Below the pieces are notes generated by a model. It was not told where the DNA came from, made no database searches, and saw only the letters and a program-made list of their open reading frames with translations. From RUG563 sp045590215 (GTDB taxonomy: Bacteria; Bacillota; Clostridia; Christensenellales; Aristaeellaceae), in NCBI GenBank assembly GCA_045590215.1, contig JAZNQO010000027.1:12591-76590 (forward strand): 64,000 nt of DNA. The letters run 5' to 3'. The position numbers were made by a program, and so were the translations under genes. Shown one piece after another: positions 31,653 through 40,230 of this stretch (position 1 is the first letter of the stretch; every line of letters begins with the position of its first letter).

Positions 31653-32708
31653 ATGCAAACTCTTTCTTCTCCCCTGAAAATCGGCCCCATCACCGCAAAA
31701 AACCGCATTTTTGTGCCTTCCATGGTGTGCTTTGGCTGGGCTGGGGATGACGGGCTGGTAACGGAAAGACACCTGAACCACTATCGCTCTCTGGCAGCAG
31801 GGGGCGCAGGGCTCATTTTCTCCGAAGCCGTGTGCGTTACCAAACGAGGCAGGCTGCATCAGACCCAGTTAGGATTATGGGAAGACGGGCAGATTGAAGG
31901 CTGGAAGAAGCTTGCGGATGCCTGCCATCAGCATGGCACGCCAATGCTGGCGCAAATTCACCATGCCGGTGTCAACGGCATTGACCCCTTGGCCGATTGC
32001 CCCAGCGATTATACCCCCACCCATTCCGATTTTACCGCTGGAAAGGAAATGACGCTGGATCGCATCGTCTATCTGCGCAATGCCTTTGTGAAGGCTGCGC
32101 TTCGGGCGAAGGCCGCAGGGCTGGACGGCATCGAGCTCCACGGCTGCCACGGGTATCTGTTCAGCCAGTTTATGAGCCGTCATGTGAACCGCCGTACCGA
32201 CGAATACGGCGAAGAAACCCGTTTCACCAAAGAAGTGCTGGAATCCATCCGCATTGCCTGCGGCAAGGATTTTTGCGTAGGCATCCGTCTGGCGGCCTAT
32301 GAGCCCACCTTGGCTGATGGCCTCCGCCACGTCAAGGAGCTGGCCCCTTTCGTGGATTTCATAGATATTTCCTACGGCATCCAGAGCGATACCACCGCCT
32401 GCCCCGAAGATTTCCCCTTCTCCGCCGCCATATACGGAGCCATGGAAGTAAAAAATGCTCTGCCGGATATGCCCATTTTCGGCGTGCACGGCATTGTCAG
32501 CGGCGAAATGGCAAGGGAGGCTCTCGCCCTCACCGGCATTGATGCTATCGACGTGGGCAAAGGGCATCTGGTGAACTATGCCTTTGCAAACGCCGCCCTT
32601 TCCGGGCAAGATACCGGCACCTGCCTGCACTGCAAAAAGTGTGCATGGAACCCCGATATGCCTGCGGATCGCTGCTGCCCCGGCAATATTCTGCTTCAAA
32701 AGAAATAA
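31653..32708 (+). CDS. NADH:flavin oxidoreductase (old yellow enzyme family)
   Basis: A 351-residue FMN TIM barrel. KIGPITAKNRIFVPSM is the FMN-binding start, QIHHAGVN and ELHGCHGYLFSQFMS carry the substrate His and FMN contacts, and RTDEYGEE is the family signature. The end has a Cys-rich CLHCKKCAWNPDM segment that could hold a metal or cluster although the protein is short. It reduces enones or similar substrates; the target is unknown. Flanked by terminators, so monocistronic. Confidence 0.9.
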   Translation: MQTLSSPLKIGPITAKNRIFVPSMVCFGWAGDDGLVTERHLNHYRSLAAGGAGLIFSEAVCVTKRGRLHQTQLGLWEDGQIEGWKKLADACHQHGTPMLAQIHHAGVNGIDPLADCPSDYTPTHSDFTAGKEMTLDRIVYLRNAFVKAALRAKAAGLDGIELHGCHGYLFSQFMSRHVNRRTDEYGEETRFTKEVLESIRIACGKDFCVGIRLAAYEPTLADGLRHVKELAPFVDFIDISYGIQSDTTACPEDFPFSAAIYGAMEVKNALPDMPIFGVHGIVSGEMAREALALTGIDAIDVGKGHLVNYAFANAALSGQDTGTCLHCKKCAWNPDMPADRCCPGNILLQKK

Positions 32709-32714
32709 TCATTT

Positions 32715-32742
32715 GCGGAACGGCCTTTCGTTCCGCTTTTTT
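32715..32742 (+). terminator. terminator after the old yellow enzyme gene
   Basis: A GCGGAAC / GTTCCGC stem then TTTTTT. Confidence 0.85.
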
Positions 32743-32766
32743 ATTTTCTGAAAACTTACATATTTG

Positions 32767-32795
32767 TTTACAAAACAGGCATACTATGGTAAAGT
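32767..32795 (+). promoter_or_regulatory. possible promoter of the DeoR-type gene
   Basis: TTTACA, 17-bp spacer, TAAAGT; a weak -10. Confidence 0.35.
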
Positions 32796-32839
32796 AATTG
32801 CATGATTATGTGATTATTTGCAAGTTTGGAGGGAAGGAT

Positions 32840-33619
32840 GTGAGCGAAACTGTCTATGCGCCGGTGGAGCGGCAGCGGCAGATGCTGGAATACATCAACC
32901 TGAACCGCACCGCCCATCTGCAGGAACTGGCACAGCATTTCGGCGTATCCGAAGCCACTGTCCGAAGGGACTTGGATGAGCTTTCCCGGCAAGGGGCCAT
33001 CCTGCGCACCCACGGCGGAGCCCTACGCATCGAAAAAAGCACCGCCTATGAATCGCTCTATCAGGAGCGGATGCAGCTGCAGCAGCCGGAAAAAGAAAAG
33101 ATTGCTTTGCAGGCTGCCCGGATGGTGAAAAGCGGCGATACCGTGTTCATTGACGCCGGCACCACCACCTTTGCCATCGCTCAGGCCATTGCACCCCTGG
33201 AGCGCATCACCATCATCACCAACGACCTCTTCACCGCCTCCCAGCTGCAATTGCCCTCCTCCTCCACCCTCATCTGCACCGGCGGCATGCGAAGGGGCAG
33301 CCAGCACGAGCTGGTGGGCACTGTGGCAGAAGAATTTGTCCATTCCACCCAAGCAGACATCACCTTTGTGGGGGTGGACGGCATTGACCTGATGGGCAAT
33401 GTGTGCATCGCCAATTTTGACGAGCTGGGCATCAAGCGTGCCATGCTGCAATCGGCCACCCGCAAGGTCATCGTGGCAGACCATGCCAAAGTGGGTCATG
33501 GCGCATTGGTACGCATCTGTTATCTGAAAGATGCGGATACCCTGATCACCGATGACGGTATCAGCACAGAACGGCTGAAAAAGCTGCGCAAGGTAGCCAA
33601 TGACATCATCCTTGCATGA
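32840..33619 (+). CDS. DeoR/GlpR family transcriptional regulator
   Basis: A 259-residue repressor. The winged helix-turn-helix covers residues about 8-60 (ERQRQMLEYINLNRTAHLQELAQHFGVSEATVRRDL) and a DeoRC sugar-phosphate sensor follows (VFIDAGTTTFAIA, ICTGGMRRGSQHELVG). I choose the GTG at 32840, preceded by GGAGGGAAGGA. It sits ahead of nagB and glmM, so it probably controls amino-sugar use and senses a phosphorylated sugar (inference). Confidence 0.9.
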   Translation: MSETVYAPVERQRQMLEYINLNRTAHLQELAQHFGVSEATVRRDLDELSRQGAILRTHGGALRIEKSTAYESLYQERMQLQQPEKEKIALQAARMVKSGDTVFIDAGTTTFAIAQAIAPLERITIITNDLFTASQLQLPSSSTLICTGGMRRGSQHELVGTVAEEFVHSTQADITFVGVDGIDLMGNVCIANFDELGIKRAMLQSATRKVIVADHAKVGHGALVRICYLKDADTLITDDGISTERLKKLRKVANDIILA

Positions 33620-33687
33620 AAAGCAATACCATTTGCAATATCTTGCATTTTTTTGAGCGATTCCGTCATGCTTTTGCAATTTTTTCC

Positions 33688-33716
33688 TTGTTTTTCCGGC
33701 ATTGCCATGCTATAAT
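33688..33716 (+). promoter_or_regulatory. nagB promoter
   Basis: TTGTTT, 17-bp spacer, TATAAT, 42 bases before the ATG. Repeated TTTTGCAAT-like words at 33623-33682 could serve as operator sites for the DeoR protein. Confidence 0.6.
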
Positions 33717-33758
33717 AGGCAAGAATTTGGAACCCCAATGAAAGTGAGGTAACATTCC

Positions 33759-34478
33759 ATGGAAGTAAGAGTATATGAAAATGCCCAGCAGGTTGGCGTT
33801 GCCACCGCTATGCTGATTGCCGCCCAGGTCACCAAGAAGCCGGACAGCGTTCTTGGCCTTGCCACCGGTTCTTCCCCCGTGGGTGCCTATCAGCAGCTGA
33901 TTAAATGGTATAACGAAGGCGTTTTGGATTTCTCCCAGTGCGTCAGCTATAATCTGGACGAATATTGCGGCATCCCCGAAGACCATATCTGCAGCTATCA
34001 TGATTTCATGAACAAGAACCTCTTTGACTTCATCAACATGAAAGAGCATCATGTGCCCAACGGCAACGCTCCTGACCTGCAGGCTGAATGCAAGCGTTAC
34101 GACGCCGCCATCGAAAATGCCGGCGGCATTGACCTGCAGCTGCTTGGTATCGGTAACAACGGCCACATCGCCTTCAACGAGCCCAACAAGCACTTCGTGT
34201 ACGGCACCCAGATTGTCAAGCTCACCGACAGCACCATCGACGCCAACCAGCGTTTCTTCAACTCCCGGGAAGAAGTGCCCACCCAGGCCATCTCCCTTGG
34301 CATCGGCGGCATCATGAACGCTCGTCAGGTGGTGCTGATTGCCACCGGTAAGGCCAAGGCGCAGGCCGTCCGTGACGCCGTGATGGGCGATATGGATCCC
34401 CAGGTGCAGGCTTCCATCCTGCGCGGCCATCCCAACGCCATTTTCCTTGTGGATAAGGACGCTGCTTCTCTGCTGTAA
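33759..34478 (+). CDS. nagB: glucosamine-6-phosphate deaminase
   Basis: A 239-residue enzyme interconverting glucosamine-6-phosphate with fructose-6-phosphate and ammonia. GLATGSSPVGAYQQL binds phosphate, NLDEYCGI holds the catalytic Asp, and GIGNNGHIAFNEP is the lid/His motif. It lacks the long C-terminal allosteric segment of the E. coli enzyme, as in Bacillus. nagA is not adjacent. The next gene is glmM, so flow between glycolysis and wall amino sugars is controlled here. Confidence 0.96.
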   Translation: MEVRVYENAQQVGVATAMLIAAQVTKKPDSVLGLATGSSPVGAYQQLIKWYNEGVLDFSQCVSYNLDEYCGIPEDHICSYHDFMNKNLFDFINMKEHHVPNGNAPDLQAECKRYDAAIENAGGIDLQLLGIGNNGHIAFNEPNKHFVYGTQIVKLTDSTIDANQRFFNSREEVPTQAISLGIGGIMNARQVVLIATGKAKAQAVRDAVMGDMDPQVQASILRGHPNAIFLVDKDAASLL

Positions 34479-34490
34479 CATCCGTTTGTG

Positions 34491-34527
34491 AACCTTCTGC
34501 TGCTCAAACGGCGGCAGAAGGTTTTTC
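34491..34527 (+). terminator. terminator after nagB
   Basis: An AACCTTCTGC / GCAGAAGGTT stem followed by TTTC. Confidence 0.8.
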
Positions 34528-34541
34528 ATGCTTTGAGAACA

Positions 34542-34570
34542 TTGTCTTTTTCCAGATAATGTGCTATAAT
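34542..34570 (+). promoter_or_regulatory. glmM promoter
   Basis: TTGTCT, 17-bp spacer, TATAAT, 46 bases before the ATG. Confidence 0.65.
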
Positions 34571-34616
34571 CTATCAGGTTATTCCATATCATGAAAACGA
34601 ATCCGGAGGGACGTTT

Positions 34617-35960
34617 ATGGGTAAGTATTTTGAAACGGACGGCTTCCGTGGCGAAGCCAACGTGAATTTAACCGTCGATCATGCCTTTAAGGTAGGCCGC
34701 TATATCGGCTATTACTATGGCCAGAATCATAAAGCCAAGGTGGTTATCGGCAAGGACACCCGGCTTTCCAGCTATATGTTTGAATATGCGCTCAGTGCCG
34801 GCCTCATGGCCAGCGGTGCGGATGTTTATCTGCTCCACGTGACCACCACCCCTTCCGTTGCTTACATCGCCAAGATTGACGAATTTGACTGCGGCATCAT
34901 GATCACCGCCAGCCATAACCCCTATCAGGATAACGGCATCAAGCTGCTCAACGGCAAGGGCGAGAAAATGCCCGATGAAGTGACCGATATCGTGGAACAG
35001 TATATCGACGGCCTGCTGCCCGAACCGCCCTATGCCACCGGCGATCAGATTGGCCGCACCATTGACTATGCCTCCGGCCGTAACCGCTACATTGGCTATC
35101 TCATCTCCTTGGCCACCCAGTCCTACAAGGGCGTGAAGGTAGGCTTGGACTGCGCCAACGGCAGCACGTGGATGATTGCCAAGTCCGTTTTCGATGCGCT
35201 GGGTGCCAAGACCTACGTTATCAATAACGAACCCAACGGCACCAACGTGAACGTCAACGCCGGTTCCACCCATATCGAAGTGCTGCAGCAGTTCGTGAAG
35301 GAAAAGGAACTGGACGTAGGCTTTGCCTTTGACGGCGATGCTGACCGCTGCCTGGCCGTGGATGAAAACGGCAATGTGGTGGACGGCGATGCCATCATGT
35401 ACCTCTACGGTGCTTACCTGAAAAAGCGGGATAAGCTGCTGAAGAATACCGTGGTTGGCACGGTGATGAGCAATTTCGGTCTGGGCAAGGCCTTGGAACA
35501 GCTGGATATTAACCTGCTGCAGACGCAAGTTGGCGACCGCTTTGTGTACGAAGCCATGCGTGAAGGCGGCTATTCCATCGGCGGCGAAAACAGCGGCCAC
35601 ATCATCTTCTCCAAGTATGCCACCACCGGCGACGGTATGCTCACCGCTATCAAGGTGATGCAGGCCATGCTGGAGCAGAAGCTGCCCCTGTCCAAGCTGG
35701 CAGAGCCCCTGCACTATTACCCCCAGGTTCTCAAGAACGTCCGGGTGGTGAATAAGGAAATCGCCCTGAACAACGAAAAAGTGCAGCAGGCCAAGAAGGA
35801 AGCAGAAGAAATGCTGGCAGGCGATGGACGCATCCTCCTTCGCAAGAGCGGCACCGAGCCCGTCATCCGGGTCATGGCCGAATGCAGCAAGATGGAATTG
35901 TGCCAGCAGTGCGTGGATCACATCATCAACGCACTGATTGCCGAAAAGCTGACAAAGTAA
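34617..35960 (+). CDS. glmM: phosphoglucosamine mutase
   Basis: A 447-residue phosphohexomutase converting glucosamine-6-phosphate to glucosamine-1-phosphate for UDP-GlcNAc. ETDGFRGEAN opens it, the phosphoserine is in MITASHNPYQDNGIKL, the Mg2+ site is FDGDADRCLAV, GENSGHI is the amino-sugar loop and KSGTEPVIRVM closes it. The features favour GlmM over glucose/mannose mutases. The next gene is GlmU-like. Confidence 0.93.
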   Translation: MGKYFETDGFRGEANVNLTVDHAFKVGRYIGYYYGQNHKAKVVIGKDTRLSSYMFEYALSAGLMASGADVYLLHVTTTPSVAYIAKIDEFDCGIMITASHNPYQDNGIKLLNGKGEKMPDEVTDIVEQYIDGLLPEPPYATGDQIGRTIDYASGRNRYIGYLISLATQSYKGVKVGLDCANGSTWMIAKSVFDALGAKTYVINNEPNGTNVNVNAGSTHIEVLQQFVKEKELDVGFAFDGDADRCLAVDENGNVVDGDAIMYLYGAYLKKRDKLLKNTVVGTVMSNFGLGKALEQLDINLLQTQVGDRFVYEAMREGGYSIGGENSGHIIFSKYATTGDGMLTAIKVMQAMLEQKLPLSKLAEPLHYYPQVLKNVRVVNKEIALNNEKVQQAKKEAEEMLAGDGRILLRKSGTEPVIRVMAECSKMELCQQCVDHIINALIAEKLTK

Positions 35961-35974
35961 GTGGATAGATATAC

Positions 35975-36010
35975 GGGAGGGTCTTTCTGATGAAAAAGAA
36001 AGACCCTCCC
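35975..36010. other. 13-bp hairpin after glmM
   Basis: A GGGAGGGTCTTTC / GAAAGACCCTCCC perfect stem with a 10-base loop and no T-tract. It may be an RNA-stabilising structure or a repeat; the 36011-36150 stretch has no gene. Confidence 0.5.
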
Positions 36011-36164
36011 GCACCCTCCCAAAGAAAACCTGCTCCGGATGGGAGGGAAAACAACAATAAATTCTGTGTGCCGGTGAAACGGCAAGAGAAACAAAATCGG
36101 ATGATTGTTTCACCATCCTTCATTCCGAATTTCTCATTCCTCATTTCAATTGGAGGTAATCATC

Positions 36165-36824
36165 ATGCTAACCACCCTCAACCTTTTCGATCTTTCCCAC
36201 ACCATGGCCGCTCCCCTGCTGGAAAAAACCACCTATCCTTGGGAAGCATTGGACGGCATCAAGAATTTCATTCTGGAGCTGGGCAAAACCCTCTCCCCCG
36301 ACGAATACGACCAACCCTCCGAAAACGTATGGATCGCCAAGGACGCCATCATCTTCCCCAATAATTACATCGCCGGCCCCTGCATCATCGGCCACGGAAC
36401 CGAAGTGCGTCCCGGTGCTTTCATCCGGGGCAGTGCCCTGATCGGCGACAACTGCGTCATCGGCAACTCCACGGAGCTCAAAAACTGCATCATTTCCGAT
36501 AATGTGCAGGTGCCCCATTACAATTATGTGGGTGATTCCATCCTTGGCTACAAGAGCCATATGGGCGCAGGCTCCATCACCTCCAACGTCAAGAGCGATA
36601 AAACCCTGGTCACCGTCCGGGATGGCGAAGAAAAAATGGAAACCGGCCGCAAAAAGTTCGGTGCTATGCTGGGCGATTATGTGGAAGTAGGGTGCAACAG
36701 CGTCCTGAACCCCGGCACCATCCTTGGCCGCCGTGCCAGCGTATATCCCACCTCCTGCGTCCGGGGCACCGTTCCGGAAGACTGCATCTTCAAAGCCCCC
36801 GGCAAAATCGTCAAGAGAACCTGA
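36165..36824 (+). CDS. left-handed beta-helix protein, GlmU acetyltransferase-domain-like
   Basis: A 219-residue hexapeptide-repeat protein starting at 36165 (GGAGG 8 bases upstream). After an N-terminal helical part (to about residue 65) come LbH turns (IAGPCIIGHGTEVRPGAFI, VIGNSTELKNCII), the family motif FVGDS-like YVGDSILGYKSHMGAGS, and an end cap. It resembles the acetyltransferase half of GlmU, but the N-terminal nucleotidyltransferase domain is absent. Next to glmM it may act on glucosamine-1-phosphate (inference). Confidence 0.82.
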   Translation: MLTTLNLFDLSHTMAAPLLEKTTYPWEALDGIKNFILELGKTLSPDEYDQPSENVWIAKDAIIFPNNYIAGPCIIGHGTEVRPGAFIRGSALIGDNCVIGNSTELKNCIISDNVQVPHYNYVGDSILGYKSHMGAGSITSNVKSDKTLVTVRDGEEKMETGRKKFGAMLGDYVEVGCNSVLNPGTILGRRASVYPTSCVRGTVPEDCIFKAPGKIVKRT

Positions 36825-36900
36825 TAAAGCCGCCTCTGCAGCATCATGGTTGATAGCCGGATTTTTCCTCCGTTCCATCATCCATCCTGCAAACAAATTA

Positions 36901-36942
36901 ACCCCTGCTCTCCCGTTGTTACAGGAAAGCAGGGGTGTTTTC
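36901..36942 (+). terminator. convergent terminator
   Basis: ACCCCTGCT / AGCAGGGGT stem followed by GTTTTC, between two convergent genes. Confidence 0.65.
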
Positions 36943-36950
36943 ATCTCTGC

Positions 36951-38708
36951 TTATTGCGCCGTGAATGTGCCTCTTCCGTCGTCCACCTGCAGGGTGTAGG
37001 TTTCGCCCTTGACTATGTCCGGGGAGGAGAGAATCAAAACGCTAAACTCCAATGGCGGCGCATAGGAAAGCACTTGCTTGTGATCAGCATCCAAAAGAGT
37101 CACTGCCGTGCCGGCTGGAGCACTGCCCACTTGCACGGCAATCACCCCTTGGGTGCCGCCGGAAAAGGTTTGCGCCATGCCCATGGCACCGCTGCCAATG
37201 AATGTTCCGCCGTCGATTTCTGCCGTGGTGTCATAGTCCAAAGTGGCGGTATCGCCCCTTATGGGGCCGCAGACGGTCACAAAACCACCCGTCATTTTCA
37301 GATAGCCGTTGGCGTCGATCCCGTCCCCATAAGCAGTGATATGCACTTCACCGCCGGTGATTTCAATGCTTCCGTTTCCGACGCGCCTGCCACCAAAGCC
37401 ACCCCGACCGCCAAAACCGCCGAATTGGTCTCTGCCGCCAAAGCCGCTCTGATCGGTGCCCCCAGCGGCGTTCAGGCCGTCATCATCGGCATTGAGGGTG
37501 GTATAGCCGCCGTTCAGGCGAATATGCAACGCTTCCAAGCCCTCATAGCTCTTTGAGATGGTCATATCGCCGCCGTTTATGATGAGGGTCTCTTCAGCAT
37601 GCACCCCGTCATCGCCGGACGCAAGGGAGAATACGCCGCCGTCCAGCTGCAAGCTGGCATTGGCGTGCAGGGCATCGTCCGCCGTGTTCAGAGAAAAAAG
37701 ACCGCCGCAGATATAGATATTTTCCCCCTTGATGCCCTTCATGCTGACCGTCACCGGTTCTGCATCGGCATTTTCGTTTTCATTCATTTCGGCAAAATCA
37801 GGAGGCATGCCAGGGGCGAAACCGCCAAAGCCACCTCTGCCGCCCCGTCCGGAGCCGCCACCAAAGCCGCCCATACCAAAGCCGCTCGTATGAACTTCGC
37901 CGTTTTCGCTGCCGCCGCCTGTTGTAACAGCAAAATTTCCGTCCTCTATCTGCATCATGCCGGACGCACTGATGCCGTCCCCTTCGGCGGTAATGGCAAA
38001 GATACCGCCTGCCAGATACACAAACCCCCGTGCCGCATCTTCATCGTACTCGGCATGAATGCCGTCTTTTCCAGCGGTAATGGCAAAGGAACCGCCGCTT
38101 ATGCACACATTATCCTGCCCCGAAAGGCCGTGGCCGGATGCCTCAATCTCAAGGCTGCCGCCAGTCACGGTCAGCTCATCCTTGGAAACAATGCCATGCC
38201 CGGCAGGGGAAATGATTTTCAATTTCCCTTCGCCGTTCAGCGTCAGATCTTCCTTGGAAAAAAGAGCCGCATCCACGTTATTTTCATCCGTCTGCATGAA
38301 ATTGCCGCCGTTTTCCAGCAGATTTTCGCTGCCGGGGGAGAGCGTGACAAACACCTTATCCGCCTGCTTGATATAGAGAGCTGCACTGTCTTTGCTTACA
38401 ACCGAAACCCCGTCCAGCACCAGCTGCACCTTTTCATCCTTGCCAGCGTCCACGATGATTTGCCCATTTTCAAGGCTGCCCTTTAGCACATAGATGCCTT
38501 CTTTATCCACCATCACGCTTTCGTTTTGCAAAAGGATTTCCGTATATTCTTCTGTCTCATAGGCCCAATCACTGTCCCTGTTTGAGAACAAATCTTCTGT
38601 ATTCAGGGGCGTCACCCCTTTTTCCGCCTCCGAAGCGGTAGCAGAAACACACCCGGTCAGCAGCGTGCATACAAACAGGCCGGCCAGCAGCTTATACAAT
38701 TTTTTCAT
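36951..38708 (-). CDS. beta-helix carbohydrate-binding lipoprotein (Cthe_2159/DUF4353-like)
   Basis: A 585-residue lipoprotein. The signal peptide has a lipobox ending LLTGC with Cys20. The body is made of many parallel beta-helix rungs (GDGISASGMMQIEDGNF, DDALHANASLQLDGGVF, GDGIDANGYLKMTGGFV), the pattern of calcium-dependent polygalacturonate-binding proteins. Two Gly/Arg-rich low-complexity insertions lie at about residues 275-300 and 430-450. It is anchored outside the membrane and probably binds polysaccharide. Last gene of an operon with VTC-fold and DUF4956 proteins. I start at 38708 so that the signal peptide is first. Confidence 0.85.
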   Translation of the reverse strand: MKKLYKLLAGLFVCTLLTGCVSATASEAEKGVTPLNTEDLFSNRDSDWAYETEEYTEILLQNESVMVDKEGIYVLKGSLENGQIIVDAGKDEKVQLVLDGVSVVSKDSAALYIKQADKVFVTLSPGSENLLENGGNFMQTDENNVDAALFSKEDLTLNGEGKLKIISPAGHGIVSKDELTVTGGSLEIEASGHGLSGQDNVCISGGSFAITAGKDGIHAEYDEDAARGFVYLAGGIFAITAEGDGISASGMMQIEDGNFAVTTGGGSENGEVHTSGFGMGGFGGGSGRGGRGGFGGFAPGMPPDFAEMNENENADAEPVTVSMKGIKGENIYICGGLFSLNTADDALHANASLQLDGGVFSLASGDDGVHAEETLIINGGDMTISKSYEGLEALHIRLNGGYTTLNADDDGLNAAGGTDQSGFGGRDQFGGFGGRGGFGGRRVGNGSIEITGGEVHITAYGDGIDANGYLKMTGGFVTVCGPIRGDTATLDYDTTAEIDGGTFIGSGAMGMAQTFSGGTQGVIAVQVGSAPAGTAVTLLDADHKQVLSYAPPLEFSVLILSSPDIVKGETYTLQVDDGRGTFTAQ

Positions 38709-38727
38709 GGAACACTTCCTTCTTTTC

Positions 38728-39420
38728 TTACAGCTCCACAGCGGTTTCCTGCTGGGAAACACTGATTTCCAGATTGCCATTGCGGCAGCGCATTTCGTCA
38801 ATCATTTGTTTTTCGTTTTCGCTCTGCTTGAGGGTGATATGATAGGTAAGCCTGAAGAGGCTGCCCATATTGGTCGTCTTCACCCGCATGAGGGTATGCT
38901 CTCTGGTATATTTTTGAAAAATATCATCGAAAATGCCGGAATAATCCAAATCTTCGGGAATGGTGATGGTCAGCGTCTTATAGAGGCTGCCCTTTTTGCT
39001 GCTGCCAAAGCGCAGCTGATTGCAAAGGAAGAATACAACGCACATCAGCAGCGTGAACAACACGCCATAGCCCAGATACCCCATACCGCAAATCAGCCCA
39101 GCCCCCATGGCCAGAAACAGCATAGTGATCTCCTTGGCCGTTCCGGGCACGGAACGGAAGCGCACAAGGCTGAACGCCCCGGCCACTGCCACGCCAGCAC
39201 CGATATTGCCGTTCACCATCATGATCACCGCACACACAACCACAGGAAGCAAAAGCAGCGTGACCGCAAAGGAAGCCGTATGCCGGCTGCGGAACATATG
39301 CACAAAGGAAAGCAGCAGGCCGCACACTAACGCCACGCCAAGGCACAAAAGAAAATCTTCCACCGCAATCACGGAAATGGCGTTAGTATCAAATAAACCT
39401 TTGAACAGGGAATCAAGCAT
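38728..39420 (-). CDS. DUF4956 family membrane protein
   Basis: A 230-residue protein with about four membrane segments in the first 115 residues (VALVCGLLLSFVHMF, FAVTLLLLPVVVCAVIMMV) and a cytoplasmic domain. DUF4956 proteins nearly always accompany VTC-domain polyphosphate polymerase-like genes, as here. The role is unknown; an accessory membrane partner of the VTC protein is likely. The start overlaps the upstream gene by 8 bases. Confidence 0.88.
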   Translation of the reverse strand: MLDSLFKGLFDTNAISVIAVEDFLLCLGVALVCGLLLSFVHMFRSRHTASFAVTLLLLPVVVCAVIMMVNGNIGAGVAVAGAFSLVRFRSVPGTAKEITMLFLAMGAGLICGMGYLGYGVLFTLLMCVVFFLCNQLRFGSSKKGSLYKTLTITIPEDLDYSGIFDDIFQKYTREHTLMRVKTTNMGSLFRLTYHITLKQSENEKQMIDEMRCRNGNLEISVSQQETAVEL

Positions 39421-40132
39421 TTTGTTTTTCCTCCTTCATTTGTGGGAAAATCATGGTGGCAAAAGCCGTGCCGTATTTGGAAAAGGATGTTTTATATATC
39501 TTGCCTTCGTTCAGCGCATGCGCCATCCAAAGGGGCATGGCTCCGGCGCATTTGAGCTCCATCAGTGTCAGCCCTTCCGGCAAAAGGGAGGTGCCGCCCG
39601 GCTCGCTGTCCAAGGTCAAATCCTGCTGCCTTGCGCAAATCTCTTTGTCAAACGTCACCCGGAAAGAGGAGCCTTCCAGATCGTAATAGGCCAAGCGATG
39701 ATAGGAAAGAAACACTTTCGGCTTCAAGCCCTTATAAAAATCCCGGAAATAGGTGATTTCCCTTGCAATCTGGCTGTCCTGGGGAGCCGCTTCCCCATGG
39801 GCCAGCCATTTCAGGGCTTCCCCTTCCGGCATTTGCAGCCTGCGCTTATACACCACATGCTTATATTTCTTTTTCAGTTCCACATACACAGGGTCATCTA
39901 TCCCTGCCCTGCGATAGCTGCGGATGCGCAGCTTTTCCTTATACACAGGCTTTTCCATGGAACGGCGAATCAGCCGATAATCGTCGGTATCGTAATAGAG
40001 GTTGCGGATGATGGTTTCGCCGTAATCATCCAGCTTCATGTGCCCATCCATGGCAGACAAAATCAGCTGCTTTTGCGCTTCGTTCAGCATATATTTCAGC
40101 TCATATCGCTTGAACACTGCCTGATAGGCCAT
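39413..40132 (-). CDS. VTC domain (polyphosphate polymerase-like) protein
   Basis: A 239-residue tunnel-fold protein related to the catalytic domain of yeast Vtc4. The N-terminal FKRYELKYML carries paired basic and acidic residues, followed by IIRNLYYDTDDYRLI, KLRIRSYR, PVYVELKKKYKHVVYKRR and TLMELKC, which provide Lys/Arg phosphate ligands and metal-binding Glu. It may make polyphosphate or transfer a phosphoryl group. I start at 40132 (AAAGGGGTG upstream); a longer frame runs back over the promoter. First gene of a three-gene operon. Confidence 0.87.
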   Translation of the reverse strand: MAYQAVFKRYELKYMLNEAQKQLILSAMDGHMKLDDYGETIIRNLYYDTDDYRLIRRSMEKPVYKEKLRIRSYRRAGIDDPVYVELKKKYKHVVYKRRLQMPEGEALKWLAHGEAAPQDSQIAREITYFRDFYKGLKPKVFLSYHRLAYYDLEGSSFRVTFDKEICARQQDLTLDSEPGGTSLLPEGLTLMELKCAGAMPLWMAHALNEGKIYKTSFSKYGTAFATMIFPQMKEEKQNA

Positions 40133-40165
40133 TTCTGCACCCCTTTCCTTTCTGATCGCGCTGTC

Positions 40166-40194
40166 ATTGTACCATAGAAATACCTGTTTCTCAA
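40166..40194 (-). promoter_or_regulatory. promoter of the VTC-DUF4956-lipoprotein operon
   Basis: On the minus strand TTGAGA, 17-bp spacer, TACAAT, 34 bases before the ATG. Confidence 0.7.
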
Positions 40195-40230
40195 GAACAA
40201 ACCATAAACAATTTTTGAACGATTCCCTTT

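Noticed and set aside
34668..36116. A 482-codon minus-strand frame opposite glmM
   Set aside because: glmM is complete and the antisense product resembles nothing.
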